A stretch of DNA of 64,000 nt from Collinsella aerofaciens (GTDB taxonomy: Bacteria > Actinomycetota > Coriobacteriia > Coriobacteriales > Coriobacteriaceae). A program made the position numbers and the translations under genes. Position 1 is the first letter of the stretch. The number at the start of each line of letters is the position of its first letter. Positions 1-9,189 of this stretch are shown piece by piece. The DNA lies in contig NZ_JADPCH010000013.1 in NCBI RefSeq assembly GCF_015670745.1, positions 1 to 64,000 of the forward strand. The letters are read 5' to 3'. The notes beneath the pieces were generated by a model. It saw only the letters and a program-made list of their open reading frames with translations. It had not been told where the DNA came from and ran no database searches.

Positions 1-150
1 CGTATCGCTTTCTTCTTTGGGCCATCTTGAACACCTTTCGCTCTTAACTAGGTGTCCAATTCATCATACCCACTCCACTGTCTCCCATTTCTCATGTCCA
101 AGTTTTGGGACGCGTTTCACAATGTCGAGTGGGACTCCTGGACAGTCGGA
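1..150. other. Window edge, no gene seen
   Basis: This segment lies downstream of the sensor kinase, which ends at 151 on the minus strand. I see no convincing reading frame, terminator hairpin or repeat. Any neighbouring gene lies outside the window. Confidence 0.5.
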
Positions 151-1290
151 TCACGTGGTGGCCCCCTTTGAGAGGGTCACGAGCATCACGGTTCCGTTCT
201 CGGAATTTGCTTCGACCTCTACCGTGCCACCGTGAAGCGCTGCAATCTCCCAAACAAGCGCTAGCCCGAGTCCTGCGCCGCCGTATGCCCTGCTGCGGGA
301 TTTATCCAGGCGAAAGAACGGTTGGAAGATGCTCTCACGGTACTGCTTGGGTATTCCCGGGCCCTGGTCCTCGACTCTCAGGAACACGTGGCTGTCGTTG
401 TCGCAGATGGAGACGTTGACAGTCGAGCCGGGGCGGCTGTAATGGATGGCATTTTCGACCAGGTTAAACACCAGCCGATAGAGGAGCGTGTCGCTCCCGA
501 TTACTAAAGCGTCTCCAGCACAATTGAGGGCTACGCCCTTATTCTCGGCAAGTGGCGCAAGGTCGGTGAGGACCTCTTCGGACAGGGGGCCGAGTTCAAC
601 AGCGTCCCCGCAAGGGACACTGCGGAGCTCACTCATCTCGAGCAATACCTTGGTCATTCGAGACATGCGCTCAGTTTGTTCTTGTAGCAGGCCGAGCAGC
701 TCGGCTGTTTCGGCTTGCAAACCGGAGTGCTCGGAGATGAATAGTTCAATCTGTGCTTGCATAAGGGCGAGCGGGGTGCGCAGCTCGTGTGCGGCGTTGC
801 CGGTAAACTGACGCTGTGCAGAGAACCCTTCGCCAAGACGGGCGATCATGTCGTTGAAAGAGGCGCTGCATCGTTGTAGCTCGGTGGGCACATCTTCGCT
901 GAGTCTGATTTCGCTTAGGTTGTCAGGCTGCACACGCTCAACCTGGGCGGCAAAAGCTCGTAGTGGTTTGAGCGCACGGCCGCTCACAAAGTATGCCAGC
1001 ACGCCGCCAAGGAGTGTGACTCCGGCCGTGATGCACCAGGTTGTCGTGCCAAAAGACTCCTGTGCGTCGTTTACGACGATCGTGACCTTGTCATCGGGGG
1101 TCGCTTTCGTTGGGTCGAACGCCTGGGGCGAATTTTCGCCGGTTGCGTTAAAGGCCGAGATGTTACTGCCGATGGCATCCATGTAGCGCATGCCCGTATA
1201 GCCGACCAGGCAGTTCGTCAGCACGCATGCCGCACACGTGAGCAGTGCCGTCGTAATCGTTATGCGCCATTGCAGCGAAAGCCTTTTCAT
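151..1290 (-). CDS. Two-component sensor histidine kinase
   Basis: A 379-residue membrane kinase that would autophosphorylate on His and pass phosphate to the regulator encoded just upstream. Hydrophobic segments at about residues 11-33 and 85-104 bracket a short extracytoplasmic loop. A HAMP-like linker follows, then the HisKA box AAHELRTPLALM with the phospho-acceptor His168. The ATPase domain shows the N box (VFNLVENAIHYS), DQGPGIP and GGAGLGLALV. Its ATG overlaps the regulator's stop by four bases (ATGA) and follows GGAGGATAGCGA, so the two genes are translationally coupled. The pair diverges from the CXXC-peptide/polyferredoxin/TlpA genes, which suggests but does not prove a redox or envelope-thiol signal. 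Confidence 0.95.
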   Translation of the reverse strand: MKRLSLQWRITITTALLTCAACVLTNCLVGYTGMRYMDAIGSNISAFNATGENSPQAFDPTKATPDDKVTIVVNDAQESFGTTTWCITAGVTLLGGVLAYFVSGRALKPLRAFAAQVERVQPDNLSEIRLSEDVPTELQRCSASFNDMIARLGEGFSAQRQFTGNAAHELRTPLALMQAQIELFISEHSGLQAETAELLGLLQEQTERMSRMTKVLLEMSELRSVPCGDAVELGPLSEEVLTDLAPLAENKGVALNCAGDALVIGSDTLLYRLVFNLVENAIHYSRPGSTVNVSICDNDSHVFLRVEDQGPGIPKQYRESIFQPFFRLDKSRSRAYGGAGLGLALVWEIAALHGGTVEVEANSENGTVMLVTLSKGATT

Positions 1291-1961
1291 TCGCTATCCT
1301 CCATAACGTAGCCCTCTCCAATCCGATTGCGAATCGGGTCGTATCCCAAAGCGCTGCGTAGCTTTTTGCGGAGTGACGAGATGTGAACGCGGGTCGCGTT
1401 GCTAAAGCTGTTCACGCTGCTATCCCAAACGTGCTCTATAAGCTCCTCTTGGCTTACCGGTCGCCCCTGATTAAGCATCAGGTATTCCAAGATTCCCGTT
1501 TCCTTGCGCGTAAGAGATAGGGCCTCGCTGTCTACGGAAGCGATGCACGCCTTGGTGTCAAAGCGGAGCTTTCCACAGGTTAATACTATGTCGCTTTGTG
1601 CAAAGCGCCTGAGGGTAAGGCTGCGGATCCTTGCCGCAAGCTCGTCAAGATGAAACGGCTTGGTAAGGTAATCGTTGGCGCCGGCATCGAGTCCGGCGAC
1701 CTTGTCGGCGACCTCGCCGCGTGCGGACAGAATCAGTACCTTGGTCTCGCAGTCGGTTTTCCTAAGTTCCCTGAGCACGGTCATGCCATCGATACGGGGA
1801 AGGTTGAGGTCGAGTACCACGAGGTCAAAGACTTCGACGCCCAGCAGGTCGAGCGCCTCCTGTCCGTCGTGGCAGCAGTCGACGCTGTACGCCAAGTTTC
1901 GCAAGCTGCGCGCGATTGCATCGCACAGCGCTCGCTCGTCTTCGACGATCAAAATACGCAT
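1287..1961 (-). CDS. OmpR-family response regulator
   Basis: A 224-residue regulator with an N-terminal receiver domain (acidic pocket ED at residues 8-9, phospho-acceptor Asp51 in LVVLDLNLP, conserved Lys in YLTKPF) and a C-terminal winged-helix DNA-binding domain (RKETGILEYLMLNQG through RVHISSLRKKL). The start was set at 1961 because AAGGAGACTGTT precedes ATGCGTATTTTG; an upstream in-frame ATG would add six residues without a comparable ribosome site. It is the first gene of a two-gene operon with the kinase. Targets are unknown, but the divergent redox operon at 2052-4094 is the nearest candidate. Confidence 0.95.
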   Translation of the reverse strand: MRILIVEDERALCDAIARSLRNLAYSVDCCHDGQEALDLLGVEVFDLVVLDLNLPRIDGMTVLRELRKTDCETKVLILSARGEVADKVAGLDAGANDYLTKPFHLDELAARIRSLTLRRFAQSDIVLTCGKLRFDTKACIASVDSEALSLTRKETGILEYLMLNQGRPVSQEELIEHVWDSSVNSFSNATRVHISSLRKKLRSALGYDPIRNRIGEGYVMEDSE

Positions 1962-2051
1962 AACAGTCTCCTTGCACATTCCAAATCGCGCTTAACACGG
2001 ATTTTATAGTCGATATGGTCCAATGGTCGCGTAACGAAAGGAGTGGTCGAG

Positions 2052-2198
2052 TTGTTTAAAGCGGTAAAACCCATGGTACAGGTCGCTTTGTTGATCGTCG
2101 GAATTGCCATGGTGTGCTTTGGTGTTATGCGTGGCGAGGCGGATGCCGTGCTGGCCAAAGCGATTAGGCTGTGCTTGGAGTGTATCGGAATTGGATAA
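2052..2198 (+). CDS. CD1871A-family CXXC membrane micropeptide
   Basis: A 48-residue peptide starting at TTG 2052, eight bases after AAGGAG. One hydrophobic segment (VALLIVGIAMVCFGVM) is followed by a short charged stretch and the C-terminal signature IRLCLECIGIG, which carries a CXXC pair. The pattern of one membrane helix plus a terminal CLEC motif matches the small CD1871A family as I recall it, whose function is not established. Its stop (2196-2198) lies inside the start region of the next gene (TTG at 2191), so the two are probably coupled. The CXXC may exchange electrons or disulfides with the neighbouring polyferredoxin and TlpA protein; that is inference. Confidence 0.75.
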   Translation: MFKAVKPMVQVALLIVGIAMVCFGVMRGEADAVLAKAIRLCLECIGIG

Positions 2199-3093
2199 AA
2201 GAGAAAACACTGCGTCGCATGTTTTGGCCCGATTTCGCGGATTCATTCAGGCGGCGGCGACGCTGGTCACCAACATTCACCTGCCAAACTTTGCCAAAGG
2301 AAGCATCTATCAGGGCGCGGGAAAAACAGTCTGCGTACCTGGACTTAACTGCTATTCGTGCCCCGCGGCATCGGGTGCGTGCCCCATCGGGTCGTTCCAG
2401 TCGGTGGTAGGTTCATCCAAGTTCAACTTTTCTTACTATGTTACCGGTACGCTCATTTTGCTCGGCGTGCTGCTGGGACGCTTTGTATGCGGCTTTCTGT
2501 GCCCGTTTGGCTGGCTGCAGGAGCTGCTTCATAAGATTCCCGGAAAAAAGTTCTCCACGAAAAAGCTTAAGCCGCTCACGTACATCAAGTACGTCGTGCT
2601 GCTGTTTGCCGTGGTGCTGCTGCCCGTCTTGGTGGTTAACGACGTGGGCATGGGCGATCCGTTCTTTTGTAAGTACATCTGTCCGCAGGGCGTGCTCGAG
2701 GGCGCCATTCCGCTGGCCATTGCCAATGCCGGCATTCGATCTGCGTTGGGACATCTCTTTACTTGGAAACTTGCCGTTCTCATTGCCGTGGTAGTGCTGA
2801 GCGTTTTGTTCTACCGCCCCTTCTGCAAATGGATTTGTCCACTCGGCGCATTCTATGCGCTCATGAATAAGGTGTCCTTGTTGGGGATTCAGGTCGACGC
2901 GTGCAAATGCGTCTCGTGCGGCAAGTGTTTAAGGGTTTGTCAGATGGACGTTGATGTGGTCCGCGCGCCCAATCATGCCGAATGTATCCGGTGCGGAAAG
3001 TGCATCGGGGCCTGTCCCGTCGATGCCATCAGCTATCGCTATGGCCTGGATGTGTCGGCGGAAAAGCTCCCCTTGACCGCCGATAAAAAGTAA
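2191..3093 (+). CDS. Membrane 4Fe-4S polyferredoxin (NapH/CcoG-like)
   Basis: About 300 residues beginning at TTG 2191, which overlaps the upstream stop by eight bases and has GGAG ten bases before it. The longer upstream frame would run through the micropeptide gene and was not used. The protein has around four membrane helices, NapH-type cysteine clusters between them (GFLCPFGWLQE, CKYICPQGVLE, CKWICPLGAFY), and two C-terminal ferredoxin motifs (CKCVSCGKCLRVCQ and CIRCGKCIGACPVD). Such proteins carry electrons across or along the membrane. With the CXXC peptide and the thioredoxin-like lipoprotein it probably forms a reductive pathway to extracytoplasmic thiols; the electron donor is not visible. 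Confidence 0.88.
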   Translation: MDKRENTASHVLARFRGFIQAAATLVTNIHLPNFAKGSIYQGAGKTVCVPGLNCYSCPAASGACPIGSFQSVVGSSKFNFSYYVTGTLILLGVLLGRFVCGFLCPFGWLQELLHKIPGKKFSTKKLKPLTYIKYVVLLFAVVLLPVLVVNDVGMGDPFFCKYICPQGVLEGAIPLAIANAGIRSALGHLFTWKLAVLIAVVVLSVLFYRPFCKWICPLGAFYALMNKVSLLGIQVDACKCVSCGKCLRVCQMDVDVVRAPNHAECIRCGKCIGACPVDAISYRYGLDVSAEKLPLTADKK

Positions 3094-3122
3094 ACAAGCT
3101 TCGACAAAACGGAGGAATGACC

Positions 3123-4094
3123 ATGAAGCTTTCTAAGATTGCGGCCCTGTTTATGGTGCCGGTGCTGGCCTTGTGTCTTGTGGCGTGTTCGGCGCCTGGT
3201 GGCAATGCGAGCGAATCTGCGGGCTCCGATCCTGAGATCGCAGAACTCACTGCGCAGAAGCCGACCAATGCCGACGAGGCCGCCGAGCTGTATGCGAAGC
3301 TCATGCAGAAGGAGAACGAGATCTTTTCGAGTGATAACGCGCTGTGGGAAAAGGTATTCAATGCGGCAAATAAAGATTCGGCAATGATTGAGGACGGCAG
3401 CAATTACGGCGATTTCCTGCTCAAGACCATCGACGGTGCCAAGGATGAGTTCACGGCGGATGAGCTTAAGACGCTCAAGGCCGGTGCACAGCAGATCAAG
3501 GAGATCGAGGACAAGCTCGAGAGCTTGGAGAAGGAGTTCCCCGGCTGTGGAAGCACGCCGAGCGCAGGCGAGAGCGTCGATGCTTCGGCCGCTGGCATGA
3601 CGGCTGGTGCCAATGCTTCGAGCGAGGCGACGAAGTTCCCCAGCTTTACGGGCAGAGACCTGGATGGCAACGACGTGAGCAGCGACGAGCTGTTCTCTAA
3701 GAACAAGGTCACCGTCATGAACTTCTGGTTCACTACTTGCAAGCCGTGCGTGGGCGAGCTGGGCGATCTTGAGAAGCTGAATCAGGAGCTTGCCGAGAAG
3801 GGCGGCCAGGTCGTGGGCGTCAATTCCTTTACGCTCGATGGCAACAAGGGCGAGATCGCAGATGCCAAGGACGTGCTGAGCAAGAAGGGCGTGACGTATA
3901 AGAACATCTGGTTCAAGTCGGATAGCGAGGCCGGTAAGTTCACGTCAAATTTGTTCTCGTTCCCGACAACGTATGTCATCGATCAGAATGGCAACATCGT
4001 AGGGGAGCCCATCGTGGGAGCCATTAGCTCAGCCGAGCAGCGCGCAGCACTCGACAAGCTTATCGACCAGGCGATTGCGAATAGCGAGCAGTAA
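3123..4094 (+). CDS. TlpA-like thioredoxin-fold lipoprotein
   Basis: A 323-residue exported lipoprotein. The start is ATG 3123, seven bases after GGAGG; an in-frame ATG at 3117 sits too close to that site. The signal peptide ends in the lipobox LVAC with the lipidated Cys near residue 22. A charged, Lys/Glu-rich helical region (about 35-150) is followed by a TlpA/AhpC-type thioredoxin domain with the active site TTCKPC (Cys206 and Cys209) and a cis-Pro loop in SFPTTYVID. TlpA-family proteins reduce or isomerise disulfides outside the membrane. It is the last gene of the micropeptide-polyferredoxin operon. The long N-terminal helical insert is unusual for TlpA. Confidence 0.88.
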   Translation: MKLSKIAALFMVPVLALCLVACSAPGGNASESAGSDPEIAELTAQKPTNADEAAELYAKLMQKENEIFSSDNALWEKVFNAANKDSAMIEDGSNYGDFLLKTIDGAKDEFTADELKTLKAGAQQIKEIEDKLESLEKEFPGCGSTPSAGESVDASAAGMTAGANASSEATKFPSFTGRDLDGNDVSSDELFSKNKVTVMNFWFTTCKPCVGELGDLEKLNQELAEKGGQVVGVNSFTLDGNKGEIADAKDVLSKKGVTYKNIWFKSDSEAGKFTSNLFSFPTTYVIDQNGNIVGEPIVGAISSAEQRAALDKLIDQAIANSEQ

Positions 4095-4174
4095 AAAACG
4101 CGTAAAGCATGGCGAGGATCGTGCGCCGCTGCGCGGAGTAGTCCGCTGCCTTTCAAGATAATCTCCACCATATA

Positions 4175-4201
4175 GAGGTCCCGCTCGGGGCCTCTTCTTT
4201 T
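4175..4201 (+). terminator. Intrinsic terminator after the redox operon
   Basis: A nine-base-pair stem (GAGGTCCCG / CGGGGCCTC, one G-U pair) with a two-base loop, followed by TTCTTTTA. It lies 80 bases beyond the lipoprotein stop. No further features are seen between it and the exporter gene. Confidence 0.75.
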
Positions 4202-4348
4202 AGGCGCCGTCCCGTTCGTTTTTTGGCGTGCTTCGTTACATTCCTCACTGGCGCCGGCAAAAAATGGGGATAGAGTAGGACAAACGCGTCGAATACGAAC
4301 GGCGGGGGAGAGCGGGCAAGTGCGCCCGCGTGGGAGAGGTTGCCGTCC

Positions 4349-7300
4349 ATGTTGGAGCTCAAGAGTATTTGCAAAAGGTACGTTACGCAGTCGTTTACGC
4401 AGGTGGCGCTCGATAGCGTAAGCCTGTCTTTTCGCGATAACGAGTTCGTGGCCATTCTGGGTCCCTCGGGCTCGGGCAAAACTACGATGCTCAACGTTAT
4501 CGGTGGGCTCGATCATTTCGATTCCGGTGACTTGCTGATCGACGGCATATCGACCAAGGACTTTCACGATCGCGATTGGGATGCCTACCGCAACAACCGC
4601 ATCGGCTTTGTGTTCCAAAGCTATAACCTCATCCCGCATCAGACCATTTTGGAAAACGTGGAGTTGGCGCTTACACTCACGGGCGTGGGCCATACCGAGC
4701 GCCGCGAGCGTGCGCGCAAGGCGTTGGAGAAAGTCGGCCTGGGCGAGCACGTTAACAAGCGCCCGAGCCAGCTTTCGGGCGGGCAGATGCAGCGTGTGGC
4801 CATCGCCCGCGCCCTGATTAATGATCCCGAGATTGTGCTGGCAGACGAGCCGACCGGCGCTTTGGATTCAACGACATCCGTACAGGTCATGGATCTGCTC
4901 AAGGACGTGGCGCGCGACCGTCTGGTTATTATGGTCACGCACAATCCCGAGCTGGCGTACCAGTACGCCACGCGCATCGTCAACCTGGCGGACGGCAAGA
5001 TCACCGACGATTCCGACCCCTTCGATGTTGCCAAGGCCACGCGCCGCGAGGCCAAGCCTACGCGCAAAACCTCGATGAGCTTTGTGACGGCGCTGGGGCT
5101 TTCTGCCCGCAACCTCATGACCAAGAAGGGCCGCACGGCCATGACTGCCTTTGCGGGCTCGATTGGCATTATCGGTATCGCGGCGATTCTGGCGCTGTCC
5201 AACGGCGTAAACGGCTACATCAAAAAGGTCGAGGAGGATACGCTCTCGAGCTACCCGCTCACCATCTCCAAGCAGGACTACGACCTGTCGTCCATGATGG
5301 GCGGACAGGGGGCTGTGGATGATGAGGCGTCCAACGGCGAGGATTTATCCGACGACGGCACCGACGGCAAGGCTCCGGGAACCGATAAGATTCCCGTGGT
5401 CACGGCCGTAAAGGATATGTTTGCAAGTGTTAAGTCCAACGACATGACGAGCTTTAAGGCATGGCTCGATGCCGGTGGCGACGGCATCGACAAAGAGGTC
5501 AACGCTATTCAGTACGGCTATGGCGTAACGCCGGTTGTCTATCGCGCGGGCAAGGGAGACGAGAAGCCCGTGCGTCTGGTGCCCAATGCCATGACCGAGG
5601 CCATGAGCGGCGGCGCGAGCTCGGCAGCAACGGTGAGCATGGAGTCCATGGGAACCTCGGTCTTCAACGAAATGATTGACGACCAGAGCCTGCTCGACAG
5701 CCAATACGACGTCGTGGCGGGGCATTGGCCTACGTCTGCTAACGAAGCCGTGATGGTGCTTTCGAGTCGCGGCACGGTGGGCGACTACACGCTCTACAGC
5801 ATCGGTGCGTTGGATATCAATGAACTCAACGATCTGGTTAACAGCGCCATGACGGCTGACGGTGGGGTCGAGACGCCCGAGACCGGCGCCGACTTTACCT
5901 ACGACGATGCGCTGTCCACGACGTTTAAGGTGTTGTCGCCGGCCGATGCCTATCGCAAAAACGAAGAGACCGGCATGTGGACTGACATGTCTGGCGACGC
6001 CGATTTTATGACGGCCAAGGTTGCCAACGGTATTGACGTGCACATTGTGGGCGTGGTGCGACCCAACGAGACGGCCAACGCGAGCGCGTTGTCCCCGGGC
6101 ATTGCCTACACGCATGCGCTGACTCGCCAGCTTATGGAGCGCGCCGCCGATTCGCAGATTGTGCAGGAGCAACTCGCCCACCCCGAGACGGATGTCTTTA
6201 CGGGCAAGTCTTTCGATGAGCTGCAAGGCGAGGCCAAACAAGGCGTGGACCTGGGCAGCATGTTCAGTGTGGACGAGGCGGCGCTCAAGAGTACGTTCTC
6301 GTTCGATACGTCTGCGCTCTCGGGTGCGGCTGGCGGCGGCATTGATCTAACGGGCGTCGATCTGTCGGGCCTGGATATTGATCTTTCGGGCGTTGGCAAG
6401 GACATCGACTTCGGTGACATCATGGCCAAAGCGCCGGCTCCAGATTTCTCGGGCATCTTTGACGGCCTGGAACTCACGCCCGAGCAAATGCAGCAGGTGG
6501 GAACGCTAGCCAACCAGCTGTTTGAGGGCTTTTTGCAGTCTGATCAGTTTAAGGCGCTGACACCCGATGATCTTAAGGACGCGTCAAAGCTTGCCGCCGC
6601 GTTCTCGACGTATCTTGAGAGTGATACGGCAGCCCAGCAAATCCTGGCCCAGCTCAAAGCGCTCGGCGGCGATGCCCTGGCCGAGCGCCTGCAGCAGGCG
6701 ATGACCGACTATGTGCAAAAGCAGCTGGCTCCGTATCTGCAGCAGGCTATGGATCAGGTGATGAAGTCGATCAGCGATCAGATTGCGGCGACGGTGTCAG
6801 CTCAGCTCAGGGCAGGCGCAGCAGGGCTCATGGGCCAGATGGCGACGCAGATGTCGTCGAGTTTTGCTAACCTGGCGAGCGCCATGCGCGTGGATGCGAG
6901 TGCCTTTGCTCATGCCATTCACTTCAACATGGACGCCGAGGACCTGAGTTCGCTCATGATGAGCTATGCCAAGGCGTCGAAGCTCACCTACGATAACAAT
7001 CTGACCACGTTGGGTTATGCGGACGAGGCCGACCCCATTTCGGTCAAGATTTTCCCGCGCGACTTTGAGGCCAAGGAGCGCGTACTCGATCACATCGATG
7101 CGTACAACAAGCAGGTCAAAGCCGCTGGCCATGATGATCGGGCAATTTCGTACACCGACTACATGGGCATCATCATGGGTTCGGTGACCGACATCGTGAA
7201 CACCATCAGCTTGGTGCTCATCGCATTCGTGAGTATCAGCCTGGTGGTGAGTTCCATCATGATCGGCATCATCACCTACATCAGCGTGCTGGAGCGCAAA

Positions 7301-7606
7301 AAGGAGATTGGCATCCTGCGCGCGATCGGCGCGTCGAAGCGCAACGTGGCCAACGTATTCAATGCCGAGACCTTTATTGAGGGGCTTATCGCCGGTGTCT
7401 TTGCCATTGTCGTCGTGGTGGCCGTGAGCTTCCCGGTTAATGCCTGGGCGCTTGCTGCCAAACAGGTGCCCAATCTGATGAGCCTGCCCGTGCAGGATGC
7501 GCTGGTGCTCATTGCGATTTCTGTGTTGCTAACGGTCGTTGCCGGCCTGCTGCCCGCTCGCAGCGCGTCCAAAAGGGATCCCGTCGAAGCCCTGCGCTCC
7601 GAATAA
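4349..7606 (+). CDS. Fused ABC exporter ATPase-FtsX permease
   Basis: A 1085-residue single-chain ABC exporter. Start ATG 4349 follows GAGAGG by nine bases. Residues 1-225 are a MacB/LolD-type ATPase: Walker A GPSGSGKT, signature LSGGQMQRVAIARAL, Walker B VLADEPTGALD, and switch His in VTHNPE. One helix (about 265-285) leads to an extracytoplasmic region of roughly 650 residues containing a Gly/Asp/Leu-rich stretch (DLSGLDIDLSG) and amphipathic Gln/Ala-rich helices. The last 160 residues hold three helices with the FtsX pattern ending LLPARSASKRDPVEALRSE. Family members export peptides or lipids or respond to envelope stress; the substrate cannot be told here. The ectodomain is far larger than MacB's. 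The stop overlaps a palindromic repeat. Confidence 0.9.
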   Translation: MLELKSICKRYVTQSFTQVALDSVSLSFRDNEFVAILGPSGSGKTTMLNVIGGLDHFDSGDLLIDGISTKDFHDRDWDAYRNNRIGFVFQSYNLIPHQTILENVELALTLTGVGHTERRERARKALEKVGLGEHVNKRPSQLSGGQMQRVAIARALINDPEIVLADEPTGALDSTTSVQVMDLLKDVARDRLVIMVTHNPELAYQYATRIVNLADGKITDDSDPFDVAKATRREAKPTRKTSMSFVTALGLSARNLMTKKGRTAMTAFAGSIGIIGIAAILALSNGVNGYIKKVEEDTLSSYPLTISKQDYDLSSMMGGQGAVDDEASNGEDLSDDGTDGKAPGTDKIPVVTAVKDMFASVKSNDMTSFKAWLDAGGDGIDKEVNAIQYGYGVTPVVYRAGKGDEKPVRLVPNAMTEAMSGGASSAATVSMESMGTSVFNEMIDDQSLLDSQYDVVAGHWPTSANEAVMVLSSRGTVGDYTLYSIGALDINELNDLVNSAMTADGGVETPETGADFTYDDALSTTFKVLSPADAYRKNEETGMWTDMSGDADFMTAKVANGIDVHIVGVVRPNETANASALSPGIAYTHALTRQLMERAADSQIVQEQLAHPETDVFTGKSFDELQGEAKQGVDLGSMFSVDEAALKSTFSFDTSALSGAAGGGIDLTGVDLSGLDIDLSGVGKDIDFGDIMAKAPAPDFSGIFDGLELTPEQMQQVGTLANQLFEGFLQSDQFKALTPDDLKDASKLAAAFSTYLESDTAAQQILAQLKALGGDALAERLQQAMTDYVQKQLAPYLQQAMDQVMKSISDQIAATVSAQLRAGAAGLMGQMATQMSSSFANLASAMRVDASAFAHAIHFNMDAEDLSSLMMSYAKASKLTYDNNLTTLGYADEADPISVKIFPRDFEAKERVLDHIDAYNKQVKAAGHDDRAISYTDYMGIIMGSVTDIVNTISLVLIAFVSISLVVSSIMIGIITYISVLERKKEIGILRAIGASKRNVANVFNAETFIEGLIAGVFAIVVVVAVSFPVNAWALAAKQVPNLMSLPVQDALVLIAISVLLTVVAGLLPARSASKRDPVEALRSE

Positions 7607-7637
7607 TGTGACAAAAGGGTTGTTCCTTTGTCACATT
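7605..7637. repeat. P1 palindrome, copy 1
   Basis: Arms AATGTGACAAAAGG and CCTTTGTCACATT around a six-base loop. The left arm overlaps the exporter stop codon (TAA at 7604-7606). Related copies are at 9457, 32730, 36456 and 37713. It could act as a terminator or mRNA-end stabiliser, although the T-tract is weak. Confidence 0.85.
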
Positions 7638-7652
7638 GAGGCACTTGCGAAA

Positions 7653-7836
7653 TCGGGGTCTAATACTTTTCCGAGAAGTGAACGAGTCAAAATGGACCCC
7701 CGAAGCATCGGCACTTTCGAGATGCAATTTCCTGCGGTTTTGCCAACCAAATCCTGCGGTTTTGGCGCCAGAAAATGTCGATGCTTCAGGGGTCCAAAAA
7801 CGGTCGTTCACTTCTTGGAAAAGTATTAGACCTCGA
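7653..7836. repeat. Long inverted repeat LIR-A
   Basis: A 184-bp imperfect inverted repeat. Outer arms GGTCTAATACTTTT and AAAAGTATTAGACC are exact complements. The stem continues through GAAGTGAACGA, TGGACCCC and GAAGCATCG. The loop contains two direct copies of CCTGCGGTTTT. It has no coding capacity of its own. A second copy with different outer arms and an inverted loop is at 9190-9371. Confidence 0.88.
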
Positions 7837-7878
7837 GATATAGACGATGTTCGCGAGCGGCAATTAGATCGAAAGCCT

Positions 7879-9012
7879 TTAGTTCTTCTTTGCAGAGAGC
7901 ATGAGCCTAATTTCCGGATGGGTGTATTCGTCGAATTCTTCTGCGGCCTCGGTGTCAAAGGTGTAGTACGACTTGATAGATTCGTCCTCCGTCTTGATGC
8001 TGATTTCTTCATATAGGGAGCCAGCTAAAAATGTCTGTTTAAATTCATCCGACAGGCTGCATGGCGTGAGGAGGCCCGGTGTGGCAACGGAAATGTCCAA
8101 CCCGTTGAGCGGGGCGCAGAGCGTCGCGATATCCTGCTCGGCGCGGGCGAGGTTGTCTGCGAGGCTTGCCTCGGGGTCGATCTGACTGACGTAATCGACG
8201 TCCGTGAGCATGCCGTCTGCATCGAAAGAAAGGTAGACATAGGCTGCTTGAGCGCCGAGGTCATTATCGCGCAGATAGCCGATAATGCGGTAGCCGTAGT
8301 CGTGATACGACTCGTATGGGTCGTCTGCCGCGACGCGTTCGCACGCGGGCTCCAAGGCATCTTGCGCGATGGCGAGCTGCTCGGCGGCTGCAGCCTTTCT
8401 TGCCTGAAGCTCGTTATTTCCCTGGACAAACTGCGGGATGTAGACGCCAAGCAGCACAATGGCGGGCACTGCGATGAGCGCGATAATCTGTTTCTTGGCG
8501 CTCGGAATCACAACGCCGTATGCGGCCGCCATGGCCTCGGCATTGCTCGAGGTTTCGGCCAGCACGTCTGCCGCCGTGGCGACTGCCCCTACGGCGCTGG
8601 CAACCTCAGCGGCACCGCCCAGGTTGCGTACGAGATCGTTGTCGCTGTTCTTGAGCAGGCGGCCGGCAGCTTGCGTGGCAAGCACGCCGGCGACCTCCGC
8701 GGAATGGTCCTTGTTGGTCTGGGCCACCGCAAGCCTGCTCTGCAGTTCCTTCCACTGTTTGCCCTGCATTCCAAAGCGCGGCGCAAGAGCGCAATAGCAA
8801 AAGATGGCGAGTTCGATTACGGTGAGTGCGATAGCGGTATATATGCCCGCGGGTTGGAATTCCTTTTGGTGGAACGCGATATCGTTGATCATTTGGAGCG
8901 GCAACATCAATAGGCATGCTACGAACGACATGACGAGTGCGGTCGCTGCGATTTTGGGGTATGTGCAGTACCGCTGGATGCGTTTCTGTTCTTGTTCGGT
9001 AAGCTGCTGCAT
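7879..9012 (-). CDS. Unknown membrane protein between inverted repeats
   Basis: I do not recognise this family. From ATG 9012 (GAGG five bases upstream) it is 377 residues. Two hydrophobic segments come early (about 20-45 and 55-78), followed by an Ala-rich cytoplasmic-looking stretch (about 85-175). A third helix, QIIALIAVPAIVLLGVYI, precedes a C-terminal soluble domain of about 170 residues with many acidic residues. In-frame ATGs upstream (9030, 9054) have no ribosome site. The gene stands alone, framed by LIR-A and LIR-B and, outside those, by two P1 palindromes, an arrangement that suggests a mobilised or swapped locus. Base composition is not obviously foreign. Confidence 0.7.
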   Translation of the reverse strand: MQQLTEQEQKRIQRYCTYPKIAATALVMSFVACLLMLPLQMINDIAFHQKEFQPAGIYTAIALTVIELAIFCYCALAPRFGMQGKQWKELQSRLAVAQTNKDHSAEVAGVLATQAAGRLLKNSDNDLVRNLGGAAEVASAVGAVATAADVLAETSSNAEAMAAAYGVVIPSAKKQIIALIAVPAIVLLGVYIPQFVQGNNELQARKAAAAEQLAIAQDALEPACERVAADDPYESYHDYGYRIIGYLRDNDLGAQAAYVYLSFDADGMLTDVDYVSQIDPEASLADNLARAEQDIATLCAPLNGLDISVATPGLLTPCSLSDEFKQTFLAGSLYEEISIKTEDESIKSYYTFDTEAAEEFDEYTHPEIRLMLSAKKN

Positions 9013-9189
9013 GGGGGCCTCGACTCTCATCGTTTTTTGGGGCGATGCGCACACGCTCTTGAGTATAGATGAGTGGAGGATGTCTGTTGTTCATACATAG
9101 CGGTCAACAGCGTGCTGTTGGTGATCGTTTGATCGCGAACGTCGTCTTTTGGAGCATGAAGCCGCTGTCGATGCCCACAAACAGCAAAT

